From JAGNRR01 sp964409905 (GTDB taxonomy: Bacteria; Bacteroidota; Bacteroidia; Chitinophagales; Chitinophagaceae): a stretch of 64,000 nucleotides of DNA. A model generated the notes under the pieces. It was not told the origin of the DNA, ran no database searches, and was given only the letters and a program-made list of their open reading frames with translations. The stretch lies in the NCBI GenBank assembly GCA_964409905.1, contig CAYPET010000005.1, forward strand, positions 98,682 through 162,681. Direction: 5' to 3'. This document shows, one piece after another, positions 53,187 to 62,104 of the stretch; position 1 is the stretch's first letter, and each line of letters starts with the position of its first letter. The translations under genes were made by a program, and so were the position numbers.

Positions 53187-55181
53187 ATGAATCTACATTT
53201 GCGCACCCATGGTTATCGGCTGTTTGCCATTGGCAGTATATTCATGATGATGTTGGTAGCAGAAACGCTATGTGCTCAGATAACCAATATTGGTAATAAT
53301 ACCAACAAGGGCTTGCTTGATAATCAGAAGGTAATATCAAAGGATACGGCGGGTTTTGCCGAAAAAGCTGAAGACCAGTCGGTGCAGATTTTTTATCAAA
53401 ACAACCAAGGACAGCGTTTTCAGTATGACACGAGTATTTTGGATATACATAGGTATCAATTGCTGGATACCTGGTCAGTTGATTTGGGTAATCTGGGGAG
53501 CGCTTATCAGTCTTTAAAGGCCATGGCAGCCCTGCCCGTTCAGTTTACCTTGTTACCTCATCAACAACAGGCTTATCGGTTTACCCATGCTAATCTAAAC
53601 TTCTACAATGCCACCAAGCCTGTATCTGAGGTAGCCTATACGGCAGGCTCTCGGCAGGAGCAATTGATAGAACTGTTTCATACACAAAACATCAAGCCAA
53701 ATTGGAATTTTAGCACCCGTTACCGAAAAATAAATTCGCTTGGCTATTACCAGGCTCAAAAAAATAATATTGATAATTTCTCCTTTGTCACGCATTATCA
53801 GTCTGCCAATCAGCGTTATAATATTCAGGCAGCACTGTTGTACAACAAACTGCAGCAGGACGAAAACCTCGGGGTGGCTTCCGATACGTTTTTTAATAAT
53901 GATCGCTTCGACAATCTGTACCTCATTCCGGTACGTGTTAACGTAGCCAATGGTGTTACACGTTCGCCAATACTCAACTATCGCCGCGATGTAGAGCTGC
54001 ATATCAAACAAGAGTATGCCATCGGTAAGCAAGAAGAGCAAATCATTCGGGATACAGTGAAAACAATGGTTTTTAAGCCGATTATCACTTTTTCCAACAA
54101 AGTATATTACACCGCTGAACGCTATTGTTTACAACATAATCGGCCGGATACGGCATTCCAAAACAATTACTTCTTTCAGGCTTTTCCGATGAACGATACA
54201 CTGCGTGTGGCTTATGAGAATCAGTTGCTGGGCACTACATTTTTGGCTGAAGGAAATATTTACCTGAGGCAACGTGTATTTTCATTGTTGGCGGGTGTAG
54301 GTTTTGAATATCAGCGTATCGGTGGTGATGCCCGTCAGCAGGATGCTGTAAATAATTATGTTTTCACGGCCCTGCATAACCGAAAAAGTATCGACACAAA
54401 ATGGTTGCTCGATGCTAACCTGAATTTATATTATACAGGTATGGCACGTGGCAATTTGCGGTTGAACGGCACGTTGTCGCGCACCATTTTACGTCATGGT
54501 GTTCAGGTTGGCTTTAAACTTGGGCAATATATTCAGCAGCCTTTTTTTGTAGCACAATCATTACAATTTGGTGGGGCTGAGGCATTTTTCAACTTTCGAC
54601 CGCAGGTGAATACCCAGTTTGGCGGCTTTATCCGTCATGATGGTCTTGGTTTAGATCTGGAAGCTAGTGTGTTATTATTTAACCAGCTCATCTACGCTCA
54701 AGGGTTTCAACCCGATTATTTTCAATACAATAAGACCATTCAAATCACCCAGTTCGATGTAGGTAAAACATTTGCGTTCGGCAAGTGGACATATATCAAT
54801 CGCGTATTGCTGCAAATAGCACCCGAAAATACGCCCATCAATATTCCTTTATTGGCATCATTCCATCGTTTGGCGTTTCATGATGACATTTTTAAAGGAA
54901 AAATGGAAGTGAGTACCGGCTTGGATATTGCTTACAATTCACCCTATTATTTCGATAATTACCAACCCGTATTTCAAAATTTCACTCCTCTATCAACGAT
55001 TCGGCAAGTTAATTTTCCAAGACTACAGCCCTTTTTTAATTTTCGCATCAAACGCTTTCGGGCCAGTGTAAGTCTGGACCAGGTGCAGCATAATTTCACG
55101 CCGCAGAATCTTAATTACAACCGATACGGTGCGCAAAATATGTTAATCCGTTTTGGACTGCGCTGGGTGTTTGTCAATTAA
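53187..55181 (+). CDS. putative outer-membrane porin (Porin_10 type)
   Basis: 664 residues with a signal-peptide-like N-terminus (IFMMMLVAETLCAQ). An early LLDTWSVDLGNLGSAYQSL and PNWNFSTRYRKINSLGYYQAQ match the Porin_10 family of Bacteroidota, and the remainder is an amphipathic beta-barrel with a terminal MLIRFGLRWVFVN. The pore's solute is unknown. Its last 39 bases overlap the oppositely oriented WecA-like gene. Confidence 0.8.
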   Translation: MNLHLRTHGYRLFAIGSIFMMMLVAETLCAQITNIGNNTNKGLLDNQKVISKDTAGFAEKAEDQSVQIFYQNNQGQRFQYDTSILDIHRYQLLDTWSVDLGNLGSAYQSLKAMAALPVQFTLLPHQQQAYRFTHANLNFYNATKPVSEVAYTAGSRQEQLIELFHTQNIKPNWNFSTRYRKINSLGYYQAQKNNIDNFSFVTHYQSANQRYNIQAALLYNKLQQDENLGVASDTFFNNDRFDNLYLIPVRVNVANGVTRSPILNYRRDVELHIKQEYAIGKQEEQIIRDTVKTMVFKPIITFSNKVYYTAERYCLQHNRPDTAFQNNYFFQAFPMNDTLRVAYENQLLGTTFLAEGNIYLRQRVFSLLAGVGFEYQRIGGDARQQDAVNNYVFTALHNRKSIDTKWLLDANLNLYYTGMARGNLRLNGTLSRTILRHGVQVGFKLGQYIQQPFFVAQSLQFGGAEAFFNFRPQVNTQFGGFIRHDGLGLDLEASVLLFNQLIYAQGFQPDYFQYNKTIQITQFDVGKTFAFGKWTYINRVLLQIAPENTPINIPLLASFHRLAFHDDIFKGKMEVSTGLDIAYNSPYYFDNYQPVFQNFTPLSTIRQVNFPRLQPFFNFRIKRFRASVSLDQVQHNFTPQNLNYNRYGAQNMLIRFGLRWVFVN

Positions 55182-56231
55182 TCCGCCTTTACGAGTCATG
55201 GTGTTGGTGCCATCTACAATCGTCTGCTGATTTTTTTTGTACAGCATCATGTAAACCACGGTATAAAGCGTCACATAGCTAAAAGCCAATACTACCAGTG
55301 CCAGGTGATTATTGTAAAACTGTATGGCAATTAAATTATTAATTAATACAAAAGGCAAAATGATCAAAGTAGTCATCGGGTTATTCTTATTAGCAATGTA
55401 GATAAAAATAAGCTGATGTATATGGTAGGGGTCGGGTTTAAAAGGTGATTCTTTTTCTATTACGGCCTTTCTGAAAAAAGAAAAGATTACCTCATACACA
55501 GGGTGTATTAACGTACACAAAATAAACCAGGGTGAAACTGAAAGATTGTTCTTGCCTAGCAAGATAGCCACTGCGGCAAGCATAAAGCCAATAAAATAGG
55601 CCCCGCCATCACCTAAAAATATTTTTCCTTTTGGGTAGTTGAAAATAAAAAAGGCGAATAGCGCCACTGCACAAATAGCACTGATGAATTCGATATCGAT
55701 ATCACCTACCTGCCGACTCATGAAAAAGTAGGTAATGAAAATGATCATAGAAACACCCGATGATAAACCGTTGATACCATCAATCAGGTTTGTGCCGTTT
55801 ATCATGCCGATAATGGCTACTAATGTGATGATAACACCAATTTCTAGCGGTACTTTAAAAAAAGTAAAATCAGTCACTACCACACCCAAGAGGTATATAG
55901 CCATAATTGCCGAAACCAGCATAATAATTAATCGTCTGCTGGGGCTGATCTTGGCAAATAAGTCTTCAAGAAAACCAGCCACAAATGCCGGCACCGATGC
56001 CAACATAAGGAAAAGCCCGATTTCTGTATTGACCATCAGAAAAAAACACCCGATAAAAATACCCAGACCGCCAATTCGGGGTGTAGGGGCAGTATGAAAT
56101 TTTTGTGGTAGCTCGCTGATGTTATGGTCAATAAAAATACCTTTTTTGTGAGAAAGGTCTATAACGAGGTACTGGAGCATAAAACTTGTAAAAAATGCTC
56201 CGAACAGATAGAAATAAAAGTTATCGATCAT
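55143..56231 (-). CDS. WecA/MraY-family undecaprenyl-phosphate sugar-1-phosphate transferase
   Basis: 362 residues from the ATG at 56231; the TTG at 56246 is only 2 bases from the promoter element, which decides the start. Around eleven spans; catalytic and sugar-binding motifs are LIDGINGLSSG, FLGDGGAYFIGF and the later HP-containing TLIHPVYEV. By family it links a HexNAc-1-phosphate to undecaprenyl phosphate, starting O-antigen or other polysaccharide synthesis. A TATATTTG element (56249-56256) lies upstream on this strand. Confidence 0.9.
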   Translation of the reverse strand: MIDNFYFYLFGAFFTSFMLQYLVIDLSHKKGIFIDHNISELPQKFHTAPTPRIGGLGIFIGCFFLMVNTEIGLFLMLASVPAFVAGFLEDLFAKISPSRRLIIMLVSAIMAIYLLGVVVTDFTFFKVPLEIGVIITLVAIIGMINGTNLIDGINGLSSGVSMIIFITYFFMSRQVGDIDIEFISAICAVALFAFFIFNYPKGKIFLGDGGAYFIGFMLAAVAILLGKNNLSVSPWFILCTLIHPVYEVIFSFFRKAVIEKESPFKPDPYHIHQLIFIYIANKNNPMTTLIILPFVLINNLIAIQFYNNHLALVVLAFSYVTLYTVVYMMLYKKNQQTIVDGTNTMTRKGGLIDKHPAQSKTD

Positions 56232-56248
56232 TGTAAATCTCGTCAAGG

Positions 56249-56256
56249 CAAATATA
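56249..56256 (-). promoter_or_regulatory. -7 element (TATATTTG) for the WecA-like gene
   Basis: Exact TAnnTTTG on the reverse strand, 17 bases before the ATG at 56231. Confidence 0.55.
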
Positions 56257-56313
56257 GGGTATCAGTCTGCATTAATTGATGCGATATAATAACATTGTGG
56301 ATACGGTTTGTGG

Positions 56314-56321
56314 TATTTTTG
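56314..56321 (+). promoter_or_regulatory. -7 element (TATTTTTG) for mnmE
   Basis: Exact TAnnTTTG match 10 bases before the mnmE ATG. Confidence 0.6.
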
Positions 56322-56331
56322 TTCTTATTTC

Positions 56332-57720
56332 ATGACAGGGCAACATCAAGATACTATTGTCGCTATCGCTACGCCAAATGGCGTAGGAGCCATTGGGGTG
56401 GTGCGTTTGTCTGGCCTAAAAGCTATTGAAATAGCGGATCGTATTTTTTCAGGAAAAAAATTAGATCAGCAAAAAAGTCATACGCTCCATTTTGGTTTGA
56501 TACAAGATGGCGATAAAACCATTGACGAAGTGTTGATTGCCCTTTTTCGAAATCCACATTCCTATACAGGTGAGGATAGTATCGAAATCTCGGCACATGG
56601 TTCGCCCTATGTGCTGCAGCAAATTGTATCGCTATGTATTCGCGAGGGTGCACGCTTGGCAAGGCCGGGTGAGTTTACCCAACGAGCCTTTATGAATGGT
56701 AAAATAGATTTGAGTCAGGCCGAATCGGTAGCTGATATCATTGCGGCTGAGAGTGCTTCACAACATGCGTTGGCCATTAAGCAAATGCGCGGTGGGTATT
56801 CTGAGCAAATTGAACAATTGCGGCAGGAACTTATTGACTTTACTGCTTTAATAGAGCTGGAACTCGATTTCTCTGAAGAGGATGTAGAATTTGCCGACCG
56901 AGAACAATTTTTTACGCTCATTGGTAAAACAAAAAAGGTGTTGTATGCGCTGATCGAATCTTTCCGATATGGAAACGTACTGAAAAATGGGGTGCCGGTG
57001 GCAATAGTAGGCGAGCCCAATGTGGGCAAGTCTACATTGCTCAATGCCCTGCTGCAGGAAGAAAAGGCCATAGTAAGCGACATTGCTGGAACTACCCGTG
57101 ACTATATTGAAGATGTTTTAAGTATTGACGGCATCGTATTTCGCTTTGTAGATACTGCCGGTATACGCATTACCAATGACGAATTGGAATCAAAGGGTAT
57201 TGAACGATCATTTAAAAAGTTGAAGGAGGCAAGCATCGTGCTCTATATGGCAGACATTAACAGACCCCACCATGAAATTGCCGGCGAAATAAAATTACTT
57301 GAGTTTTCAGACGAGCAAGATGTGATAATACTGCTTAATAAAGCAGACAAAATGGATAGTAAGTGCAGCGCCTATGATGTTGAGGAAGCAGTGTCTATAA
57401 ACACACATTTTCCGGCTCTTGAAATAGCAGCGGCCACAGCACATAACCTAGATAAACTGAAAACCCAGCTGGTAGAAACAATTGAAAAAAGAAAGGTGCA
57501 AACGGATATACAAGTGTCCAATGCACGACATTTGGAGGCGTTAAAACAAGCCTTGGCAGCTTTGGATAAAGTGGAGGCGGGTTTAATGCATCATGTAAGT
57601 GGAGAGTTTATCTCGATAGATGCCCGACTTGCATTAGATGCGCTAGGGGCCATTACAGGTAAGATTAGCAATGAAGATGTACTCAGCTCGGTATTCTCTC
57701 GATTTTGTATCGGAAAGTAA
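56332..57720 (+). CDS. mnmE: tRNA modification GTPase MnmE
   Basis: 462 residues from the ATG at 56332. With MnmG it adds the 5-substituent to U34 of tRNAs. N-terminal folate-binding domain (IVAIATPNGVGAIGVVRLSG), G1 GEPNVGKST, DIAGTTRD, G3 DTAGIR, NKAD; it ends with the invariant CIGK motif. The last 18 bases TTTTGTATCGGAAAGTAA, coding FCIGK-stop, are also the left attachment-like sequence of the downstream element, so the ORF remains whole. Confidence 0.97.
   Translation: MTGQHQDTIVAIATPNGVGAIGVVRLSGLKAIEIADRIFSGKKLDQQKSHTLHFGLIQDGDKTIDEVLIALFRNPHSYTGEDSIEISAHGSPYVLQQIVSLCIREGARLARPGEFTQRAFMNGKIDLSQAESVADIIAAESASQHALAIKQMRGGYSEQIEQLRQELIDFTALIELELDFSEEDVEFADREQFFTLIGKTKKVLYALIESFRYGNVLKNGVPVAIVGEPNVGKSTLLNALLQEEKAIVSDIAGTTRDYIEDVLSIDGIVFRFVDTAGIRITNDELESKGIERSFKKLKEASIVLYMADINRPHHEIAGEIKLLEFSDEQDVIILLNKADKMDSKCSAYDVEEAVSINTHFPALEIAAATAHNLDKLKTQLVETIEKRKVQTDIQVSNARHLEALKQALAALDKVEAGLMHHVSGEFISIDARLALDALGAITGKISNEDVLSSVFSRFCIGK
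57703..57720. other. probable attachment core (attL) at the 3' end of mnmE
   Basis: The last 18 bases of mnmE resemble the SGI1 core TTCTGTATCGGTAAGTAA (both encode FCIGK-stop). The element begins directly after it. The second copy would lie beyond the window, so this is an inference. Confidence 0.45.
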
Positions 57721-57955
57721 CCACTACAAAACAAACATTCGGTAAATATGTAAAAAACCAATAAAACCCTTTGTTTATAATGGTTATTGCTTAAAGTAAA
57801 GTTGCTTTTTACTTTGTGTTATCATGTATTTATTTGGTACATATTTGTACCTTTGTTGTACCTCGTGCAGTTGAGGTACAAAATTTAGGGAATTTCCCTT
57901 TTTATTTTGCGCTTAATTGCACCTAAATATACTTAACGATACTTAAATACATTTA
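57721..57955. repeat. iterated GGTACAA motifs and 10-base repeats at the element's left end
   Basis: In the non-coding 235 bases after mnmE, GGTACA/TTGTACC motifs occur at 57836 (inverted), 57845, 57856 and 57875 (a 9-bp inverted repeat TTGTACCTC/GAGGTACAA, 57856-57864 with 57873-57881), with another at 57973 inside the first gene. Just before the first ATG, TACTTAACGA, TACTTAAATA and CATTTAATGA repeat at 10-base spacing from 57930. These may be integrase arm or regulator sites. Confidence 0.6.
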
Positions 57956-58513
57956 ATGAGTAGTAATATTAAGGTACAAAGAATTTGCCAGTATTGTGGT
58001 AAGGAATTTACAGCCCGAACCACCGTAACAAAATATTGCCCTGAAAGTAATTGTGCGGTAATGGCTAATAAAGCCCGTAAACGTGCCGAAAAGGTGAAAC
58101 AATCAAATAGTGAAACCACAAAAATTAAAAGCCAGCCCATTGAGCAACTGAAAGCCAAAGAGTTTTTAACTGTCCGTGAAGTAGCCCAATTACTAAACTG
58201 TTCATTACGTTCAGCATATTATTACATTGAAAGTGGTACTATTTCAGCCGTGAACTTGGGGCAAAGAATGACAAGGGTAAAGCGATCTGAAATTGACAAA
58301 TTATTTCAAAGTAATAGCCAGCCCCAAACAAAAGAAGCTGAACTCATACATCACGATATTAAAGACTGTTACACCTTAACAGAGGTACAGAATAAATACG
58401 GTGTTTCTGAAAGTACTGTACAGCAGTTAATCAAAAGAAACAGCATACCAAAAATAAAAAAAGGTTGGTACGCTTATGTACCGAAGCAGATTATCGATGA
58501 ATTATTGAATTAA
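57956..58513 (+). CDS. excisionase-like HTH protein with N-terminal zinc finger
   Basis: 185 residues. A Cys-rich N-terminus CQYCGKEFTARTTVTKYCPESNC (Cys 11, 14, 28, 33) looks like a zinc-binding knuckle; two MerR/excisionase-type HTH segments follow (LTVREVAQLLNCSLRSAYYY and LTEVQNKYGVSESTVQQLIK). Such proteins precede tyrosine integrases in Bacteroidota elements and probably act in excision or its control. It is 59 bases upstream of the integrase gene. Repeats before its ATG suggest self-regulation. Confidence 0.75.
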   Translation: MSSNIKVQRICQYCGKEFTARTTVTKYCPESNCAVMANKARKRAEKVKQSNSETTKIKSQPIEQLKAKEFLTVREVAQLLNCSLRSAYYYIESGTISAVNLGQRMTRVKRSEIDKLFQSNSQPQTKEAELIHHDIKDCYTLTEVQNKYGVSESTVQQLIKRNSIPKIKKGWYAYVPKQIIDELLN

Positions 58514-58572
58514 AAAAAAGATTTTTTAGCCGTTCACTTTTTTCACGGTTTTCACAAATAGCATAAGGGACA

Positions 58573-59730
58573 ATGACAATAAAAGTAAGTTTAAGACAAA
58601 AGAAAATAAGCAAGGAACGTAAAAGTTTATACCTTGACTTTTATCCATCAATACCACACCCCAAAACGGGCGAACCCACACGCAGGGAGTTTTTGGGGCT
58701 TTACATTTTTGAAAAACCTAAAACCCCGATTGACAAACAGCATAATACTGAAACCTTGAAAATCGGCAATAGCATACGCCAAAAACGTGATAACTTCTTA
58801 AACAAACCTGAAATTTACAGCCAGTACGAAAAGGAACAACTAAGGTTAAAAGAATTAGGCGAACAATGTTTTATTGAATACTTCATAAAGTTAGCCAACA
58901 AACGAAAAGCGAGCAATCATGATAACTGGGTTTCGGCACTCAATTACCTTGACTCTTTTACAAATGGCAGTTTAAAGTTTGCCGACCTCAACCAAAAGTT
59001 TTTAGAAGACTTCAAGGAATACCTACTTTCCACCAAAAGCAATAGGAGTAACAAAACAACCCTTTCACAAAATTCAGCCGTTTCTTATTTCAACAAGGTT
59101 AAAGCTGCATTGAAACAAGCCTACAAAGACGGCATTTTGCAGTACGACTTAAACGCTAAAGTAAAGCCCATAAAAGCAGCAGAAACAAGGCGTGAATACT
59201 TAACCCTTGACGAACTCAATAAACTTGTAAAAACCCCGTGTAATGATGTTTTATTGAAACGTGCAGCCCTGTTTTCAGCCCTTACAGGGTTGAGGTTTTC
59301 AGATATTCAAAAAATGACATGGGGCGAACTGGAATACATAAACGGACAAGGTTATTTTCTGAACTTCAACCAAAAGAAAACCAATGGCGTTGAGGTGTTG
59401 CCAATTTCAGATCAGGCGTTCAGCCTTACAGAGGGTACAGTAAACCCAAAGGATATGCCACAGAACAACCCAGTATTTGAAGGGCTAAAATATTCAGCCT
59501 ATAATAACAAGCACTTGTTCCAATGGATTGGAGCAGCAGGAATAACGAAGGATATTACCTTTCATTGTTTCAGACATACGTTTGCCACCTTACAACTGTT
59601 TAACGGCACGGACATTTACACCGTTTCCAAAATGTTAGGACATAAAGACCTGAAAACAACGCAGGTTTACGCCAAAATAGTTGATGAAGCGAAACGCACA
59701 GCAGCTAATAAAATTAAACTGGATATGTAA
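58573..59730 (+). CDS. int: tyrosine recombinase/integrase
   Basis: 385 residues: an arm-DNA-binding N-terminus with SLRQKKISKERKSLYLDFYP, a SAM-like core-binding domain, and the catalytic domain with Arg241 (TGLRFSDIQ), His331/Arg334 (HCFRHTFATL), His357 (MLGHKDLKTT) and nucleophile Tyr366. All key residues are present, so it looks active. Its target is inferred to be the mnmE 3' end. The stop overlaps a tiny ORF (TAATG). Confidence 0.95.
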   Translation: MTIKVSLRQKKISKERKSLYLDFYPSIPHPKTGEPTRREFLGLYIFEKPKTPIDKQHNTETLKIGNSIRQKRDNFLNKPEIYSQYEKEQLRLKELGEQCFIEYFIKLANKRKASNHDNWVSALNYLDSFTNGSLKFADLNQKFLEDFKEYLLSTKSNRSNKTTLSQNSAVSYFNKVKAALKQAYKDGILQYDLNAKVKPIKAAETRREYLTLDELNKLVKTPCNDVLLKRAALFSALTGLRFSDIQKMTWGELEYINGQGYFLNFNQKKTNGVEVLPISDQAFSLTEGTVNPKDMPQNNPVFEGLKYSAYNNKHLFQWIGAAGITKDITFHCFRHTFATLQLFNGTDIYTVSKMLGHKDLKTTQVYAKIVDEAKRTAANKIKLDM

Positions 59731-59843
59731 TGAGAAAAGTAAAATTCATTCTTACGGTTATTCTAATGGCATTGTTTACACGCCCACACCATTGGGAATG
59801 GGAGTACAGAAAAATTAAAGAAAAATATCAAAGGGATATGTAA
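59730..59843 (+). CDS. possible 37-residue peptide after the integrase
   Basis: Starts by TAATG overlap with the integrase stop. MRKVKFILTVILMALFTRP is a basic start and hydrophobic span, then WEWEYRKIKEKYQRDM. Coupling and a membrane-like segment support a real small gene, but no family is known. Confidence 0.4.
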   Translation: MRKVKFILTVILMALFTRPHHWEWEYRKIKEKYQRDM

Positions 59844-59865
59844 CAACTTAAAGCATAAAAGATCA

Positions 59866-61338
59866 ATGACAAAAGAACAGATTATTGAAAGTGGCTTTAT
59901 AAAGGCATTTATAATGGAGTATTTTGAATACAAAATACATGGCTTTTATCCTGACAAAGACAGATTACTTTATATTCTTTGCAATAGTGAAAAAGAGAAA
60001 AAGGAAGTAGCATTAAAACAAATTGAGATAATAAAAGCACAAATTTCCGAATTGGGTTTTGAAGAGTTGAGTTTTGCATATTTGTTGAGTTGTAAACCTG
60101 AAAGCCTACACAACTACATTGAGCCGAATAAAAGGTTTGATTTTTGGTTGCAAAGATTTTCAGAAGACTTTGAAGACCATATTACAGATTTTGACCCCAT
60201 TACAAAAGCAATCTACCTTTTCAATGAAGTTTCAGAACTATCCATTGAAGTAATGGAAAATGAAAGTGAATTTTGGGAGTGGTATCCACGAAGCCAACAC
60301 CCCAAAATGACAGATTTAATTATGAATATTTCCATTGAAACAAATTTACTTTTACTCATTGATAATGATATAGAGGAGTACTATAAAAACGAATATTGGG
60401 AATTTTATTTTGAAGAGTATGAAAGGTTTATTGATGTAAGTAAACCTATTGAATTACTCTTTAATCTTAGTGAATTACTTGTACAGCTTCATAGATTAGA
60501 AAACTTTAATGAATTACTTGAAATTGTGAATGAAGCCTTACCACCTCAACAACCCGAAAAGCCCAAACCTAAGCAGAGTTTTAAAGAATTAGTTGAGGAA
60601 ATAAATAACGCTTTTTTCAGGCTTGAAAGCTTTATGAATGGCACAATAAACAACTATCACTATTTTGGATTTAATGACGCCTTTACAAGGTTGTTTTCCG
60701 AAGCAAAAAAAACCGAAAACTTCACCTATGACAATTGTAAATTGATAGGGAGATATTGGAATTTAACTGAACAAACAAGGTGTGATTACGACATAAGCAA
60801 TTTTAAAAATTCGAAAGCATACGAAAACGATATGTTTTGCAAAGATTGTGATGAGCTAATGTATTTAAACTACGACAGAATTGAAGAATTTACAGCGTTC
60901 TCTACCCCAGATGAAGTTAAAGAGATGGAACGCAAATTTTCAATTACAGATATACTTACCCCCTCATTAACACCTCAACAAACCGAAAAACCAAAGCCTG
61001 AACAGTACGAAGTTTTAAGTTCGCAAATAACACACCCTAAAAGAACTGAAATAGCTGAAGCAATAAAAGGTAAATACAGAAGCTATAAAGGAAAAGATTT
61101 TAAAATACTTTATGAAGCTTTATTACAGTTGGATTTATTCCCTAAAAAAGGCAAAAGAAGCTTGTTTTTTAGATGTTTACAAAATGAGAGTTATTCTATT
61201 AATAACGTTCAAATGCTTGAAGATAAATATTTTAAAACTGGATATAAAAATCCTAAAGGCACTTACGAAAAGTCTGAAGACGAAATGCAACGTGATGAGA
61301 TAATTGAATATTTAAAAACAATAATTGAAACAAAGTAA
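59866..61338 (+). CDS. 490-residue element protein of unknown function
   Basis: Largely helical and acidic. Two similar linkers, LPPQQPEKPKPKQ (226-237) and TPQQTEKPKPEQ (369-380), split it into three parts: a helical N-terminus, a middle part with Cys 291, 306, 325 and 328 (CKDC), and a C-terminal domain. The middle Cys set could bind a metal. It lies between the integrase and the replication genes. No named family was recognised; similarity to RteC-like regulators was considered but not supported. Confidence 0.6.
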   Translation: MTKEQIIESGFIKAFIMEYFEYKIHGFYPDKDRLLYILCNSEKEKKEVALKQIEIIKAQISELGFEELSFAYLLSCKPESLHNYIEPNKRFDFWLQRFSEDFEDHITDFDPITKAIYLFNEVSELSIEVMENESEFWEWYPRSQHPKMTDLIMNISIETNLLLLIDNDIEEYYKNEYWEFYFEEYERFIDVSKPIELLFNLSELLVQLHRLENFNELLEIVNEALPPQQPEKPKPKQSFKELVEEINNAFFRLESFMNGTINNYHYFGFNDAFTRLFSEAKKTENFTYDNCKLIGRYWNLTEQTRCDYDISNFKNSKAYENDMFCKDCDELMYLNYDRIEEFTAFSTPDEVKEMERKFSITDILTPSLTPQQTEKPKPEQYEVLSSQITHPKRTEIAEAIKGKYRSYKGKDFKILYEALLQLDLFPKKGKRSLFFRCLQNESYSINNVQMLEDKYFKTGYKNPKGTYEKSEDEMQRDEIIEYLKTIIETK

Positions 61339-61455
61339 ACCACTTGCACAAAGTTGTTTTTAGTTGTATACAAGTTTATACAACTGATTATCAACAAGTT
61401 AGGCATAACAAACGCCATAATTTTACGGAAGTTATTAATCATAACTCATAAAAAT

Positions 61456-61806
61456 ATGGAGCAAAATTTAACTTTTAATGATTTACCCACTGCGGTAACA
61501 ATGCTAACAAAAGAAGTTAGCGAACTCAAAAGCCTGTTAATTAAGAAGCAGGATCAGCCAACCACCGAACAGCCTGAACAACTCTTAACCGTACAAGGTG
61601 CAGCGGATTTTTTAGGTTTGACCGTCCCGACTATTTACTCGAAGTGTTCACGCAATGAAATACCTTTTATGAAGCGTTCAAAAAGGTTGTATTTCAGTAG
61701 TAAAGAACTTATGGAATACCTCAAAGACGGGCGTAAAAAGTCAAACGCTGAAATTGAGCAGGAAGCAGAGGCGTATTTTTCAAACAATAAAAAAGGGTTG
61801 AAGTAA
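61456..61806 (+). CDS. excisionase-family HTH protein
   Basis: 116 residues from the ATG at 61456; the longer frame from 61354 is not preferred. A helical N-terminus (AVTMLTKEVSELKSLLI, coiled-coil-like) is followed by the HTH_17 type LTVQGAADFLGLTVPTIYSKCSRNEIPF. It likely binds element DNA and controls excision or replication. The stop overlaps the next start. Confidence 0.8.
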   Translation: MEQNLTFNDLPTAVTMLTKEVSELKSLLIKKQDQPTTEQPEQLLTVQGAADFLGLTVPTIYSKCSRNEIPFMKRSKRLYFSSKELMEYLKDGRKKSNAEIEQEAEAYFSNNKKGLK

Positions 61807-62102
61807 TGGAAAGCACTAACAACAACCCTTTGCATAAAAGACAGGGTAAATATACGGACTTTAAGAACCAACTGAAAACCATATTTGAGTTTTTACAGGC
61901 ACATATTGCCACAGCTTCAATGGTTTCCGCTGCAACTGGAATACCTCAAAAGAATATTACAAGGTACAAACGTGATTTAGAAAAGGCAGGGCGACTTTGG
62001 GAAACGGAAAAGAAGCTATGTAAACAAACAGGCTTCAAAGCGCGGTACTTAACCACCAACCCCGAACAAGCCCCATTTAACAACCAATTAAACCTTTTCT
62101 GA
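61806..62102 (+). CDS. small putative DNA-binding protein
   Basis: 98 residues, coupled by TAATG to the HTH gene. KTIFEFLQAHIATASMVSAATGIPQKNITRYKRDLEKAGRLW has the spacing of a winged-helix/HTH of the kind found with element replication genes. It stops 2 bases before the primase start. No named family. Confidence 0.6.
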   Translation: MESTNNNPLHKRQGKYTDFKNQLKTIFEFLQAHIATASMVSAATGIPQKNITRYKRDLEKAGRLWETEKKLCKQTGFKARYLTTNPEQAPFNNQLNLF

Positions 62103-62104
62103 AT

